64,000 bases of DNA, taken from the NCBI GenBank assembly GCA_005408345.1, contig SEMN01000632.1, positions 124,001 through 188,000 on the forward strand, written 5' to 3'. A model generated the notes under the pieces. The model was given only the letters and a program-made list of their open reading frames with translations. It was not told the DNA's origin and did not search any database. Below are positions 48,544 through 58,407 of this stretch, piece after piece. Each line of letters opens with the position of its first letter. Position 1 is the stretch's first letter. The position numbers and the translations under genes were made by a program. Source of the stretch: Macquaria australasica (Eukaryota > Chordata > Actinopteri > Centrarchiformes > Percichthyidae).

Positions 48544-48737
48544 GGACGTAGACGCAATATGCAGAATAAAGAATACAGTCTTACCTGGCAGAGGATTTCT
48601 TGGATTCAATATTACCAGCGAAAAAGGCAGACTTCGTGTAAACATGTTTTCCCATATTTTCCAAAGGATGGGTGAGAAAAAACACCTCAAAATTCATACA
48701 TAATATTGACAACGTTAGATTATTTTTAACAATGCTA
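47005..48737. other. Non-coding stretch
   Basis: No gene is seen apart from the CA microsatellite listed separately. Confidence 0.4.
48493..48541. repeat. (AC)24 microsatellite
   Basis: Uninterrupted, read directly. Confidence 0.96.
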
Positions 48738-49370
48738 TCAGCGTGGCTCGAGGGATGGGATTGTCGATCAGCTGGTGTCTAGAACTTTGGTCCAGACTGA
48801 AATACTGTATCTCAACAACTCTGCCATGAAATTTGTACAGACATTCATGGTGCATGAATGGAGGGTGAATCCTAAAAACTTTGTGGATCCCTTGACTTTC
48901 CCTCTTGGCCTATACCAGCAGGTCATACTGTAGTTTTCACTTAACCAGTAGAATATCTCAACATCTAATTGTACAAAACTTTGTACAGACATTCATGGTC
49001 CCCAGGTGATGACTCCTAATGACTTTGAATAATATGTAATAACTTTTGTCATCCCTTAGCTTTTCCTCTAGTACCATCATCAGGTCATTTGCCCAGTACT
49101 TTAGTTTATGACCAAATACCTGCAAAACTAATGACATTAGTCTCATCAGTACTGTGTGTTTAGCGCTAATTGGCAAATGTTAGCATGCTAACACACTAAA
49201 ATAAGATGATGAACATGGTAAACATTATACCTGCTACACACCAGCATGTTAGCATTGTGATTGTGAGCATGTTAGCATGCTGAGACAGCAGTGCAGCAAT
49301 CATCAAAGCACTAAGCACTAAGTACAGCCGCACAGAGCTGCTAGCATGGCTAGACTCTCAGTTTTCTTGA
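48738..49370 (+). repeat. Dispersed fish repeat, copy 2 (longer)
   Basis: Related to 28800-29135 and in the same orientation. This copy retains two internal passes of the CTCAACA...TTTGTACAGACATTCATGG module, plus TTTATGACCAAATACCTGCA, GTGTTTAGCGCTAATTGGCA, and TTAGCATGCTAACAC. It ends AGAGCTGCTAGCATGGCTAG. The internal module duplication suggests a composite element. Confidence 0.65.
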
Positions 49371-51179
49371 TGCATGATGAGTAGCCAAAGTAATTTGCAG
49401 TTTAATCATTGCAAAGTTTAATTTTGTGGCCTTAACAGCAAAAGACAAAACAGAACCTTTATTCAGTTTGTTCCTCTTCTCAGTGATGCAGCAGTTCGAT
49501 TCTGATTATGCAGTTTCACTACTGCAGGTGAGTAACGTTTATTTTCGTAACCTATCAGCCGAAGAAATGTATACAAAAGCCTTTATGTATGCAACTTGCC
49601 AAAGTGCATCTTAGAACACTGAACTATAACATTAAGACTGCTCATTGCAAATTGAAATGCAGTTGTGGCCTACATGCCATTGTATTTTCAGGCATATAGG
49701 ATCAAACAAACAAAAAAACAAGTTTAATCTAAAGGCATACTGGTCCAAAGGAAAATAAGAGAGGACAGGGTACTATTTACCGTGACGTTAGAATTGCTGA
49801 GAGACTTTGCTACGTGCAGCAAATTGGTAACACATCACTCTGACATAACATATAAAGGACACAAATTGTTGGGTTTTGTGGATACAGGAGCTGGTAGGTG
49901 GGGCTGGAGTAGTCATTAGCTTCAGTTGGATCCAACAGAGCCTGGCAGGGTGATCTTTGGTATTTTAAAGCAGAGGTGCACAGGTTGTTTTGTGTCACTT
50001 TGATTAGGTTTCTGTTGTTTCTATTCACCCTAGAGCACACTTCATAGACATGCACTTAGACTACAGATAACATACTCTTCCACTGTACCTACATTTGGTG
50101 TACAATTGGAAAAACAGAGGTTATTATTATTCAGACTTTTGTTCCAAAGTGCTTATTTTGACCAACTTTTTGACCAACTATTTTATTTTGACCAACTTTA
50201 CCAAACACACACATAGAGCCATCAATCTGGGACATGGACAACAAATGATGATTCAGACACATGTGAGCAATGTGTCATCTTCCTCTCTCCTCCTCAGTCT
50301 ACCCTGAATCAGTCTGATATACTGTCCTTTCAGCCCTCTAATGTCCCATTTTACATCCACCCTCCTTCCTTCCCTTGCTTCGACATCTTACTTATTCCTT
50401 TTCTCCTCCTCTGATTCCCCTCATCCATCCCCATCTTCCCGTCCTTTAGTTGCTTTTGTTTGCTCTCCCAATCATCCCTCACCCCTCCCACCCTCCGTCT
50501 CTCTCTCTTAGTTAATCATTTTGATTGGATCGATCAGTATCAGGAAGTGGGGTTGCACAACAAAGCAGTGGGTTGCATTTCTTAAGTTCACTGCCTCAGC
50601 ACAAATACAGCAAATTCTAAATGCACAAAATTAAAGAGGCAGTATTATATGGAATCATATTCTATCACAGCGCACAGAATGGATGCAAGTATCGTATTGG
50701 TTGTTGATATTTCAGAACAACTTAATTGCAATACAACCATTTTTCTGAAACATAAATCTTCACATGTTAATATTACAGACAGGTGCAAAATTTAAAACTG
50801 CAACTTGTTTTTAAATAAATGTACAGTAGCTCATCCCGAAGCTCAGACCTACCTGGTTTATAAGCTACAGCTACAGGTATATATTCTATCAAGGCTGACG
50901 GATTTTATGTGTAATAGGCTACACATAATAACAAGTCCTCTGGTGTTGTGAGTCACATGATTATCCCATGGAGTCTCCTGGGAATGACATCGATTACTAA
51001 CCATGTCCTGTTATTGGGGCCATCTAGTTACAGAGGAACATGGCCCATATTTCACCAACATCCCCCAGGAATATTAACCAAACACAATTACCGAACCTAC
51101 ACTGGAGAAACAAATATCTCAATGTCTGAGCTGTCCCATTCAGATGGCATTCATTCATTCAAATAGGTTTACTTTAATG
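49371..51179. other. Non-coding stretch
   Basis: No gene is seen. 50275-50515 is strongly pyrimidine-rich on the plus strand. Confidence 0.4.
49484..49527 (+). other. Candidate 44-nt exon (weak)
   Basis: The acceptor-like TTTGTTCCTCTTCTCAG (ending 49483) and the perfect donor CAG/GTGAGT at 49528 bracket 44 nt. One frame is open and includes an ATG: MQQFDSDYAVSLLQ. The protein is not recognised and there are no companion exons. A chance pairing of splice-like motifs is quite possible. Confidence 0.15.
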
Positions 51180-51510
51180 CAGTGGTCGCCAACCCGCCGA
51201 TCGCGATTGACCTGGCGATATTTGTGGAGGTCGAAGTTGACCGCAAGGCATTTCAGTTAAAAAGTGATTTGACATTTTTCACCAATCGGAATGCTCTCCT
51301 AAAGCTGTATCAGGACCGTGTTAGATTACTGTACTGTATGGTAAAAATCCATCAGAGTTTACAGACTGACTTCCTGGTTCAACTTTGACCTACCATAGTT
51401 GCTGTAGCGTGCTCCCTTTCGGTTTTACCTCCAAATAAAGCAGTAGCTAATATGGCGAAACTTGCCTCGTCGACCTATTTCATTCTCAGATCCATCACTT
51501 TGGTGAGTAC
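51180..51510 (+). mobile_element. hAT-type DNA transposon 5' end (fragment)
   Basis: Begins CAGTGGTCGCCAACC, followed by GATCGCGATTGACCTGG and GTCGAAGTTGACCGCAAGGC. CAGTGGT-type ends plus this GATCGCGAT...GACC string resemble hAT family termini known in vertebrates. ATGGCGAAACTTGCC near 51452 could be the old transposase start, but the frame closes soon after. The other inverted end and the 8-bp target duplication were not found. The 68-codon frame 51182-51388 belongs to the terminal non-coding part. Confidence 0.5.
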
Positions 51511-52319
51511 AATGTTATTACAACTGATAAAAACCATGGGCCGAGCTATGAAAATAAAACCCAAGTTGTTTTGCATTGTTGCATTGATATGAGTGTTTAC
51601 TGTAAATTCTAATAACACCGCATTTTATAATTTCCCTGTTTCGCTGTTGTTGAAAAAATAATGTTATTATGAATGCAGAGAAAATGAGAGAAATTTGAAT
51701 TTTCTGACTTCCTGGGCCTATAAAACTATATGTGAACAATCCTTCATGTTGTCAGTGCATCTAAAACAGATCTAGTTTCTTATTTCTTAGAATGTTGCCT
51801 CTAATTTTGTGATCTGAAAATCAGATTCAAACTTATTCAAATTTGTTTCCTGTATTTTGGGGCTTTTTCTTTTTGTAGTATTGTTAGAAAATGAATATGC
51901 AGCATTCTGGATCTGGCTTATTTGAATTTGTGGTATCTGTCAGCCCACATGGGGTGAGCATTGGTATATGATGATACGAAATTAATTTATTCATTCATTC
52001 TATTCTGTTTCATTTTATTCTTAGCATAATTTACCGCCATTTATTCTATTGCATTATTTGCAGAACAGAACTGTGTTGCAAAACATTTAATCCAATCCTC
52101 GTTTACTGTCTTAACTATCCATCCCATGTTTTCTTGTGCAGCATTCGGCAGGTTTGATCTGTGCCTTCCAGTGTTTAGTTGCTCTCAAGTATCAGCTGCT
52201 TTTGATGGAACTCTGCCTTTAGATGTGTTGACACTGTGTGACGGAGGTAGGGAAAGAAAACGAAACGCTTTTCTTCCTCCTGTGTTTACACTCTCATTAT
52301 ACTCGGGTAGAATACCTTT
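51511..52319. other. Non-coding stretch
   Basis: No gene or repeat is recognised. Confidence 0.4.
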
Positions 52320-52470
52320 CAAAAGGTAAGAGGAAGGTTAAAAGGGGAGAGAGCGAAAGAAGAAAGAAAGAGAATATAAATGAGAGGGGGAAGAGATTGA
52401 GCCACAGGAGAGAGAGAAAGGGGAAGGAGAAGAGAGAGAGAAGGGGGCAGAGAGGAAGAAGCACTAACTG
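52320..52470. repeat. Purine-rich (GA) tract
   Basis: Almost pure A/G on the plus strand, with many GAGAGA and GAAAGAAG words. The minus-strand frame 52297-52677 reads through it. Confidence 0.8.
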
Positions 52471-52574
52471 AGGGAGAGAGCAGGTTGTTGGCTGAGCTCC
52501 AATGAGCTCATTGAAGAAGACCCTGCTGTCAACTTGTATCACTGTGACAGACAGCGGACCTGACACTTGGGGGC

Positions 52575-53060
52575 CTGCTAAGACACACACACACACAAAC
52601 AAACATGCACAGACAGAGACACACGCACACAGATGAACAACATCTACAAACAAAAACAGACATGCAGAAAAACACACTCATGAAGTCACACATACACCTG
52701 AGCACTATGAGTACACACTTGCAAATGTAGAGACAGACACAGACATCAACACATACACACATGCACAGGTTGATAAACATGAACACATATGCAAACTGTG
52801 CATAGGCAGACACACACACACACACACATGTAGTATTGAATGCCCAAGCTGTCAGAAATATGCGTAGACACACACACATACCCGCGTGTAGGCACACACA
52901 TAGAATTCCTTGCACATGTTCAATATGCACATGCACAGCACACATGAACACAGATAGGGTGAAAACACACACACATAACCTCACTCACTTACACACGAAT
53001 GCACATACTGTTTGTACACACACACGAACTACAGAACACATGCATACAGTGTTTACAGTC
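52575..53060. repeat. Degraded CA-repeat domain, about 490 bp
   Basis: Dominated by ACACAC, ATGCAC and CAGACA words with only short perfect runs. It looks like a former very long (CA)n array eroded by substitution. A 151-codon minus-strand frame (52529-52984), full of Cys and Val from GTGTGT codons, is an artefact. Confidence 0.75.
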
Positions 53061-53154
53061 ATGCACATAATTTATGTTGACATGCATGCATGCAAACATA
53101 CATTTCAGGTTATAGTTGTATTGGTCTTCATTGAAATTATGCATTCCCTAGCAC

Positions 53155-53320
53155 CTTAGCCTAACCTTGACCATCACATTTACGTACATAACCTCAACTC
53201 TTATGCTAACCTTAACCCTTAAATAAAGTGTTAACCCTCAAACTGCCCATATAAGAAGTGAGGACCAGCCAAGGTGCCCTATTTTTCAGAATGGTCCTCC
53301 TCACAAAGGGTATATGACAA
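53155..53320. repeat. Probable dispersed repeat (CTAACC-rich plus GTGAGGACCAG)
   Basis: AGCCTAACCTTGACC and CTAACCTTAACCC are followed by GTGAGGACCAGCCAAGGTG and AATGGTCCTCCTCACAAAG, next to a CA domain. From memory this association is typical of a small fish repeat. GTGAGGACCA and TGGTCCTCCTCAC form an imperfect inverted pair. Class unassigned. Confidence 0.4.
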
Positions 53321-53744
53321 TGAAGAAATGAATCTATACATACATAAAGACACACTCACACACAGAATCAAACATTATGTGTCTGGTCATTCATGGATGT
53401 CTTTCCTGCAACTTGATAACACACACTGCTTCTGCTCACCCCTCTGTGTAATATGATCCCATGGGAGCCATCTGTCTCCGGTCTCTGTGACTGTGTGTGA
53501 ATGAACGCCATCTCTTGCTCTCTCCCTTCCCTCGTTTCTGATAATGATGATACCTCTGACCTCCCACGTTCCCTCCAGGACCCTCTAGCCAATCAGAGCT
53601 GGGGTTGCTCTGTGAGGGAAATCCTGTTGGAACCCTTATCAAGCAATTAGAAAGCCCGATGGGGAACCCTGGTGGAGTGAGATGGGATCCTGATCACTTC
53701 TTCAGAACATCCGAGACAGAAATAATTTGTTTCTGTCTGTGACC

Positions 53745-53762
53745 GTGTGTGTGTGTGTGTGA

Positions 53763-53805
<43 letters not shown>
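53745..53805. repeat. Compound (GT)n/(GA)n microsatellite
   Basis: About eight GT units run into about twenty GA units, read directly. Confidence 0.95.
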
Positions 53806-53808
<3 letters not shown>

Positions 53809-54585
53809 GAGGGTCTCTGTGTGCACTTTTGTTTGGCTGTGTGTATGTCTATCACGAGACAGGCAGGTTAAATAGAGACAGCAAAGCCATTACTGTACAG
53901 CATCATGGATCGATAACCAAACCCTATTCCGGACAACAACCTTGCCAACAACTAGTTATTTGTCATCCACCTCTCTCTCAAACACACACAAAATCATAGA
54001 TTTCCTGTCCTCTGACACAGATTTTGGATGTTCACCTCAGGGCACAGCATATCATACATTTCTATGTCGTATCTCATTTATTTGTACATTGAAAATAAAC
54101 TTAGAAATAGCACAAAAAAACTGGACAGTTTTTTGGATATGCAAAGATTAAATGACATTGTAAAAATAAAAAAAAAGTATTTTTTAAAAAATAGAGAAAT
54201 GAAAAAAGAAAAAGTAAGATACAGAGACAGACAGTTGGAAATGGGAAATGCAGACTGGGAGTGTGCAGGGATTTAGAGACATTCACTTTAACCATATATT
54301 GTTGTTGCTCCAGAGGCCACATCGCTACTGACTAAACAGTCTCTGGTTGCGCATTGTTTTCAAGAAAGAACATCTGCTCCAAACAATAATTGGATTGTTT
54401 TACCAATAGTTGCATTCCCCCGTGTGCTAATTGGAATTCCAGCCTGTCAGAAAAATCAACTTTGGTAGACTGAACATAAACAGGTGTCTGTGTCCTTTGA
54501 TAAATCTCTCTCTCTCCTTATCTTCTATTCTATCTTTCACTGTTGCTTGTTGTCTCTTTCTTACTTATCCAAGCATGCACCCACC

Positions 54586-54607
54586 CACACACACACACAC
54601 ACACACA
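54586..54607. repeat. (CA)11 microsatellite
   Basis: Read directly. Confidence 0.92.
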
Positions 54608-54640
54608 GAACATCTTCATCCTCTGGACTCTGCCAGGCTG

Positions 54641-55440
54641 TGATTAACACAACAGTACTGTAGCTTTCGTTAACAGGGTTATCATAATAGCTGTCAGGCG
54701 AGGAGGAGATTCCATCTTATCTAGTGTGTTGCCATGCTGATTAGCTCCACTGAGCTGTTCAATGATCCCTCTGGAAAACTGAATGTATTGTAAACGATTC
54801 GCTCCTTTTTTTTTTTTTAAGGAGTTTTGATTAGCTGATTAGGAAATGATAGGCCAAAAGCAGCATTCGCAGGCTTTAGGTGAGCAAAGTCGACCACCTT
54901 CCCTCCCCTCTACCATTCAGCTGCCCTTAAAGGTGGGGAAGGCAGTGTTGTTTTGGCGTCATTGGACAAAAATCCATAATAACCGTGCAGCATATTGTAA
55001 TTCAGGTGGTCTGAGAGAAATCTACTTCTGCCCGTCCTCTTGGCTGTGTTTTCAGGCTTTAGAAAATCTAGCCCGTGACGGGAGACTTTAATCACAGGTT
55101 ATTTCAGAGAGACGGTGCGTTCCTATTGGCAGATCTGCAAATGCAGACGCGCGTACACGTCCCTTCAGATGGTGAAAGCCTGATTCAATGGTAGTAAATC
55201 CTGCCGAAAAATCCTGCAACTTGTGATAAATTCCCAATACCCCCTTTGCCTACAGTGGCGTATAGTACAAAACACGTGTGTGAACACACGGAGCTTCTGG
55301 CTCATTATGTTTAATACCATGGCACTGACTTGTATCAACGAGTGGCAAAGAGGCATGATGACAAACAGTGGGGAATAACTTTTGAGGGGGGACAGTGGCG
55401 TGTGTGTGTGTGTGTGTGTGTACACTAGCCTCTCATCCTG
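54641..55440. promoter_or_regulatory. High-complexity segment (possible conserved element)
   Basis: Mostly free of simple repeats, apart from a T-run near 54808 and a GT microsatellite at 55399-55421, with more balanced composition than the flanks. It contains CTGTCA (TALE-type site) at about 54691. The 81-codon frame 54846-55091 has no family features. It sits immediately before the CpG-rich patch. Function and conservation are unproven. Confidence 0.15.
55399..55421. repeat. (GT)n microsatellite
   Basis: Read directly, between a G-run and the GC-rich patch. Confidence 0.93.
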
Positions 55441-55625
55441 CTGTTTGACAGTGTTGCAGCTGCCTCTGAAGCCTGGGGCGCTCTGCCCTGCAGCCGCAGA
55501 GCGCTGGAGGGGCGTCTTTGAGAAGCCAAGTCGCGGCGAGAGGGACTGGGGTCTCGGTGAGGCTCAGGCCATGGAGAGCGAGCCCTACGAGGCATGAGGT
55601 TTCGCAGGGCAACCGACTCTTCCTG
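55440..55625 (+). other. Isolated GC/CpG-rich patch with a 63-nt exon-like interval
   Basis: This is the only clearly CpG-dense stretch I see in an otherwise CpG-poor window (GAGCGC, GGCGTC, GTCGCGGCGAGAG, GAGCGAG, TACGAGG). Within it 55494-55556 is bracketed by CCCTGCAG and CG/GTGAGG, is 63 nt (a multiple of three), and is open in two frames, one giving AERWRGVFEKPSRGERDWGL. A GCCATGG (strong Kozak context) at about 55570 starts a frame of only eight codons. It could be an exon, a small CpG-island promoter or a chance GC patch. I recognise no protein. Confidence 0.2.
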
Positions 55626-55639
55626 TTGCTGGTCGAAGT

Positions 55640-57330
55640 TAGGTTTTGCCTAGCCCAGCTTTAAACAAGGCCTTAAATTACCAAATGCCCCAGTGACCTA
55701 CACAGGATGTCCACTATTGTTCTAGGCAGCTCCCAAATATACAGTATATATCTTGATTATGCACATGAAGTATGTGTGCTCAGGTTTTTTGTCAGTTTGT
55801 TTGAGCGCATGCGGATCACGTAGACAGTGCCAACCACAGAACAGCTTCCTATAATGACGTGTGTACGAACCATCTGGCTCATGCAGGACAAAACTTTTCC
55901 CAGTGTTTCAAATGTACCCTCACAATATGCATGCCATGGGGTTGGATCTGCAGGTTAATCAAATCATTTAATTAATGTGGTACATGACCTGGTACAGAGA
56001 TACAAAGCTCAATACCATACAATATGTGGAAACAACTGAAACTGAAATATTTACTGTACAAATTAATGAATTAATCTCATCAATTCATTGAATAATTATC
56101 ACAATTGGCCATGACAGCTACATTGCATCATGTTGATTATGGTGGGACATTAGGGAATTTGACTGCCTCTGAGTATTAATTAGATGCTGCTTAGTATAGA
56201 ACTGACATGATTAGTGGAAAATCAAGCGCTGTGCACCATGAAGTGCAGTGGCCCATACTGACTGTTCATGCAGACATGCAGATAATAACAGATGATTGTA
56301 ATGTCTCTTTACTAAATATCTTTCTCCAAAATGTATCGTTTTCAATATTTTACAAATCAAGTTCAGTATTTTAAATAAAAATGGCATTAATGCCACAGCT
56401 TAATGCAAATAAGAAATAAGCATCCGGTGACCTCTGTGTCGTGCCAGCATGTCCCTCTCCAATATTCATGTTGCATCTCTCTGTAGGCTTTCACGTTGAT
56501 ATAAGCTAAAAGCCTAAATCACCTCAAAAGCCCAAAAAGCTTTTGACTGATGAGTCTCTGTTTCACTCCTCATCTGCAAAGTAATGCACCAGTTCTTGTT
56601 TTGCAAGCTTTGGCACAACAATCTCCTCCTCCATGTGAGCCCACAGGGTTAAACTTGGGAAATATTTTGCACACAGCATGTCAGCTCTACTTCACACTTA
56701 ACATCTGCACTGCGCGGTTCCCCCAACCCCCTCCTCATGTCCCATCCCTTTCTCCAGCTCAGCTGGCATCAAAGAGTGAGGGAGAGAGAGAGAGCGAGAG
56801 AGAGAGAGAGAGTGCTGGCCTGAGTGCCAAGGCAGTTGGATAGTGATGAGTGATCCACGATGTGTTCAGCATACTAAACACTAAAACAGGGAATTTTAAT
56901 TCTGCATCTGGCCCTTGTTCAGAATGATTCTTTCTTTCCTATTTTCCTTTTCTATCTCTTTTCATCACCATTGCCACTCTTTCAGTTTCTCTTTTTTCTT
57001 TTTCTGCCTTATCCTTTTATTTTGTCTATCTCTACAGGTCCCACTCCTACTGTTTTTTACTCCTCCAGATGCATATTTTAAGTGAGAGAGATGGTATGGG
57101 GGGACTCATACACAAATACACCCCAATCCCTGAGCATGCAGCTTTTGTAAACTAATCAATATGGTAATGGGCCACACGCACAAACGCACACACATAGACT
57201 TACATCTGTATTGCCTATGATTTTGCACATCTGCATTAATTTGCTGAATCACCACAAGTGCCAAGTTGAGCTTTATCAATACCCTTTATATCTTCCGGTG
57301 ACGACATTAGCGACATTAAGTTATGGTTGA
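55640..57330. other. Non-coding stretch
   Basis: No gene is seen. It includes a GA microsatellite (56782-56812) and a pyrimidine-rich tract (56930-57070). Confidence 0.4.
56782..56812. repeat. (GA)n microsatellite
   Basis: Read directly; one CG interruption. Confidence 0.92.
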
Positions 57331-57344
57331 CCACCAGGGGGCAG
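57331..57344 (+). promoter_or_regulatory. CTCF core motif match
   Basis: CCACCAGGGGGCAG fits every position of the vertebrate CTCF core consensus CCASYAGRKGGCRS. CTCF binds such sites to anchor chromatin loops and insulators. It is the only full match I noticed on inspection. The motif can also be carried by transposons, and binding cannot be shown from sequence. Confidence 0.45.
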
Positions 57345-58198
57345 AAGGACTACGGAGTTGTATTTGTACCTCATTCCTGAGCTCATGGTGGAACATTCTG
57401 AGCACAGAAAAATATTTTTTGTATAAAAGTTAAATCTTGTACATAATTAGTTTGTACAGTTTTGGTTACAGACCTAGTTTTATGAACCTTTGTTAAATTC
57501 TGTTTGTAAGTTAGTCTGTACTTTATTAGCTTGTGGCGTGCTTGCTTCTACCATGCAGTAGTTAACTATGATAGTCAGCTAACTTACCTTGATGATTGCC
57601 ATCTACGCAGCATTGGCATTATGATTAACGTAGTTGTTTTAAAAACAGAACTTTAAAGCGTAACTCCACTCTCAAATTCTGCTAGAACACAGCAAATTTT
57701 AAAAATGCAACAAGTGAGGAACAACTGTAGGAGTCGTGGCCTCGTGGCTACATAGTGTGTGGGTCAGGAGACACAGGAGAGACTGACTGACACTGATTAG
57801 AGTCTTTTTAAATATAAATTTCATGAAGTAGACAGGTCCCAACCGCTTGACTGTATGTCAGCATTGGCCTTGCAGGTTCAGGGCTGATTTAAAACAGTAG
57901 ATGGCGTGTTGAGCCATTTTCAACCCATGAAATACTGATTTTTATAAATTTGGTAAGAAATGTCCATATTAACACCAGCATTGATGTGTTTCATCACAGT
58001 ACAGTCATATCATTTAGTTTACAGCTCAAATAAACACGTTTAAGTGCGCAGGACCTCTTTAACTGTGCCTCTAACTTAGTAGCACAAGTGCCTATACAAA
58101 AATGTAAGTGTATAGTACATTGAGAGAGGGCAAGTGAGTGAAAATGAATGAAAGAGGTTATCAGTGTGATGTGGAAAATAGGAAACATGCAAATAAAT
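57345..58198. other. Non-coding stretch
   Basis: No gene or repeat is recognised. Confidence 0.4.
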
Positions 58199-58407
58199 GG
58201 ATTGTAAGTAAGTATATTTACTAAGTACTGTACTTAAGTACCAATTTGAGGTACTTGTACTCCACTACATTTCAGAAGGAAATATTGTACTTTTTACTCC
58301 ACTGCATTTATCTGACTGATTTAATTACTAGTTACTTTACAGATTAAGATTTTTACCTACAAAACATACAGTATCTGAAAAGGATCTGAATACTTCCTCC
58401 ATCACTG
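58199..58407. mobile_element. Short hAT-like non-autonomous element (internally deleted)
   Basis: The left part reads GGATTGTAAGTAAGTATATT, then AAGTACTGTACTTAAGTACC, GAGGTACTTGTACTCCACTA and TATTGTACTTTTTACTCCAC. The right end is GGATCTGAATACTTCCTCCA followed by TCACTG (ending 58407). I recognise this order as a very common fish repeat with CAGTGGTGGAA...TTCCACCACTG ends, consistent with hAT. The centre of the canonical element is missing here and the left terminal bases are degraded. Confidence 0.6.

Larger units (their letters stand above)
53321..54640. other. Non-coding stretch
   Basis: No gene is seen. It includes a compound GT/GA microsatellite and a CA microsatellite, listed separately. 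Confidence 0.4.

Noticed and set aside
52297..52677. 126-codon minus-strand open frame
   Set aside because: Complement of the GA-rich tract continuing into the CA domain; composition artefact.
52529..52984. 151-codon minus-strand open frame, Cys/Val-rich
   Set aside because: It is the translation of degraded GTGTGT repeats (CVCVCV pattern). Stops are missing because of repeat composition, and there is no domain.
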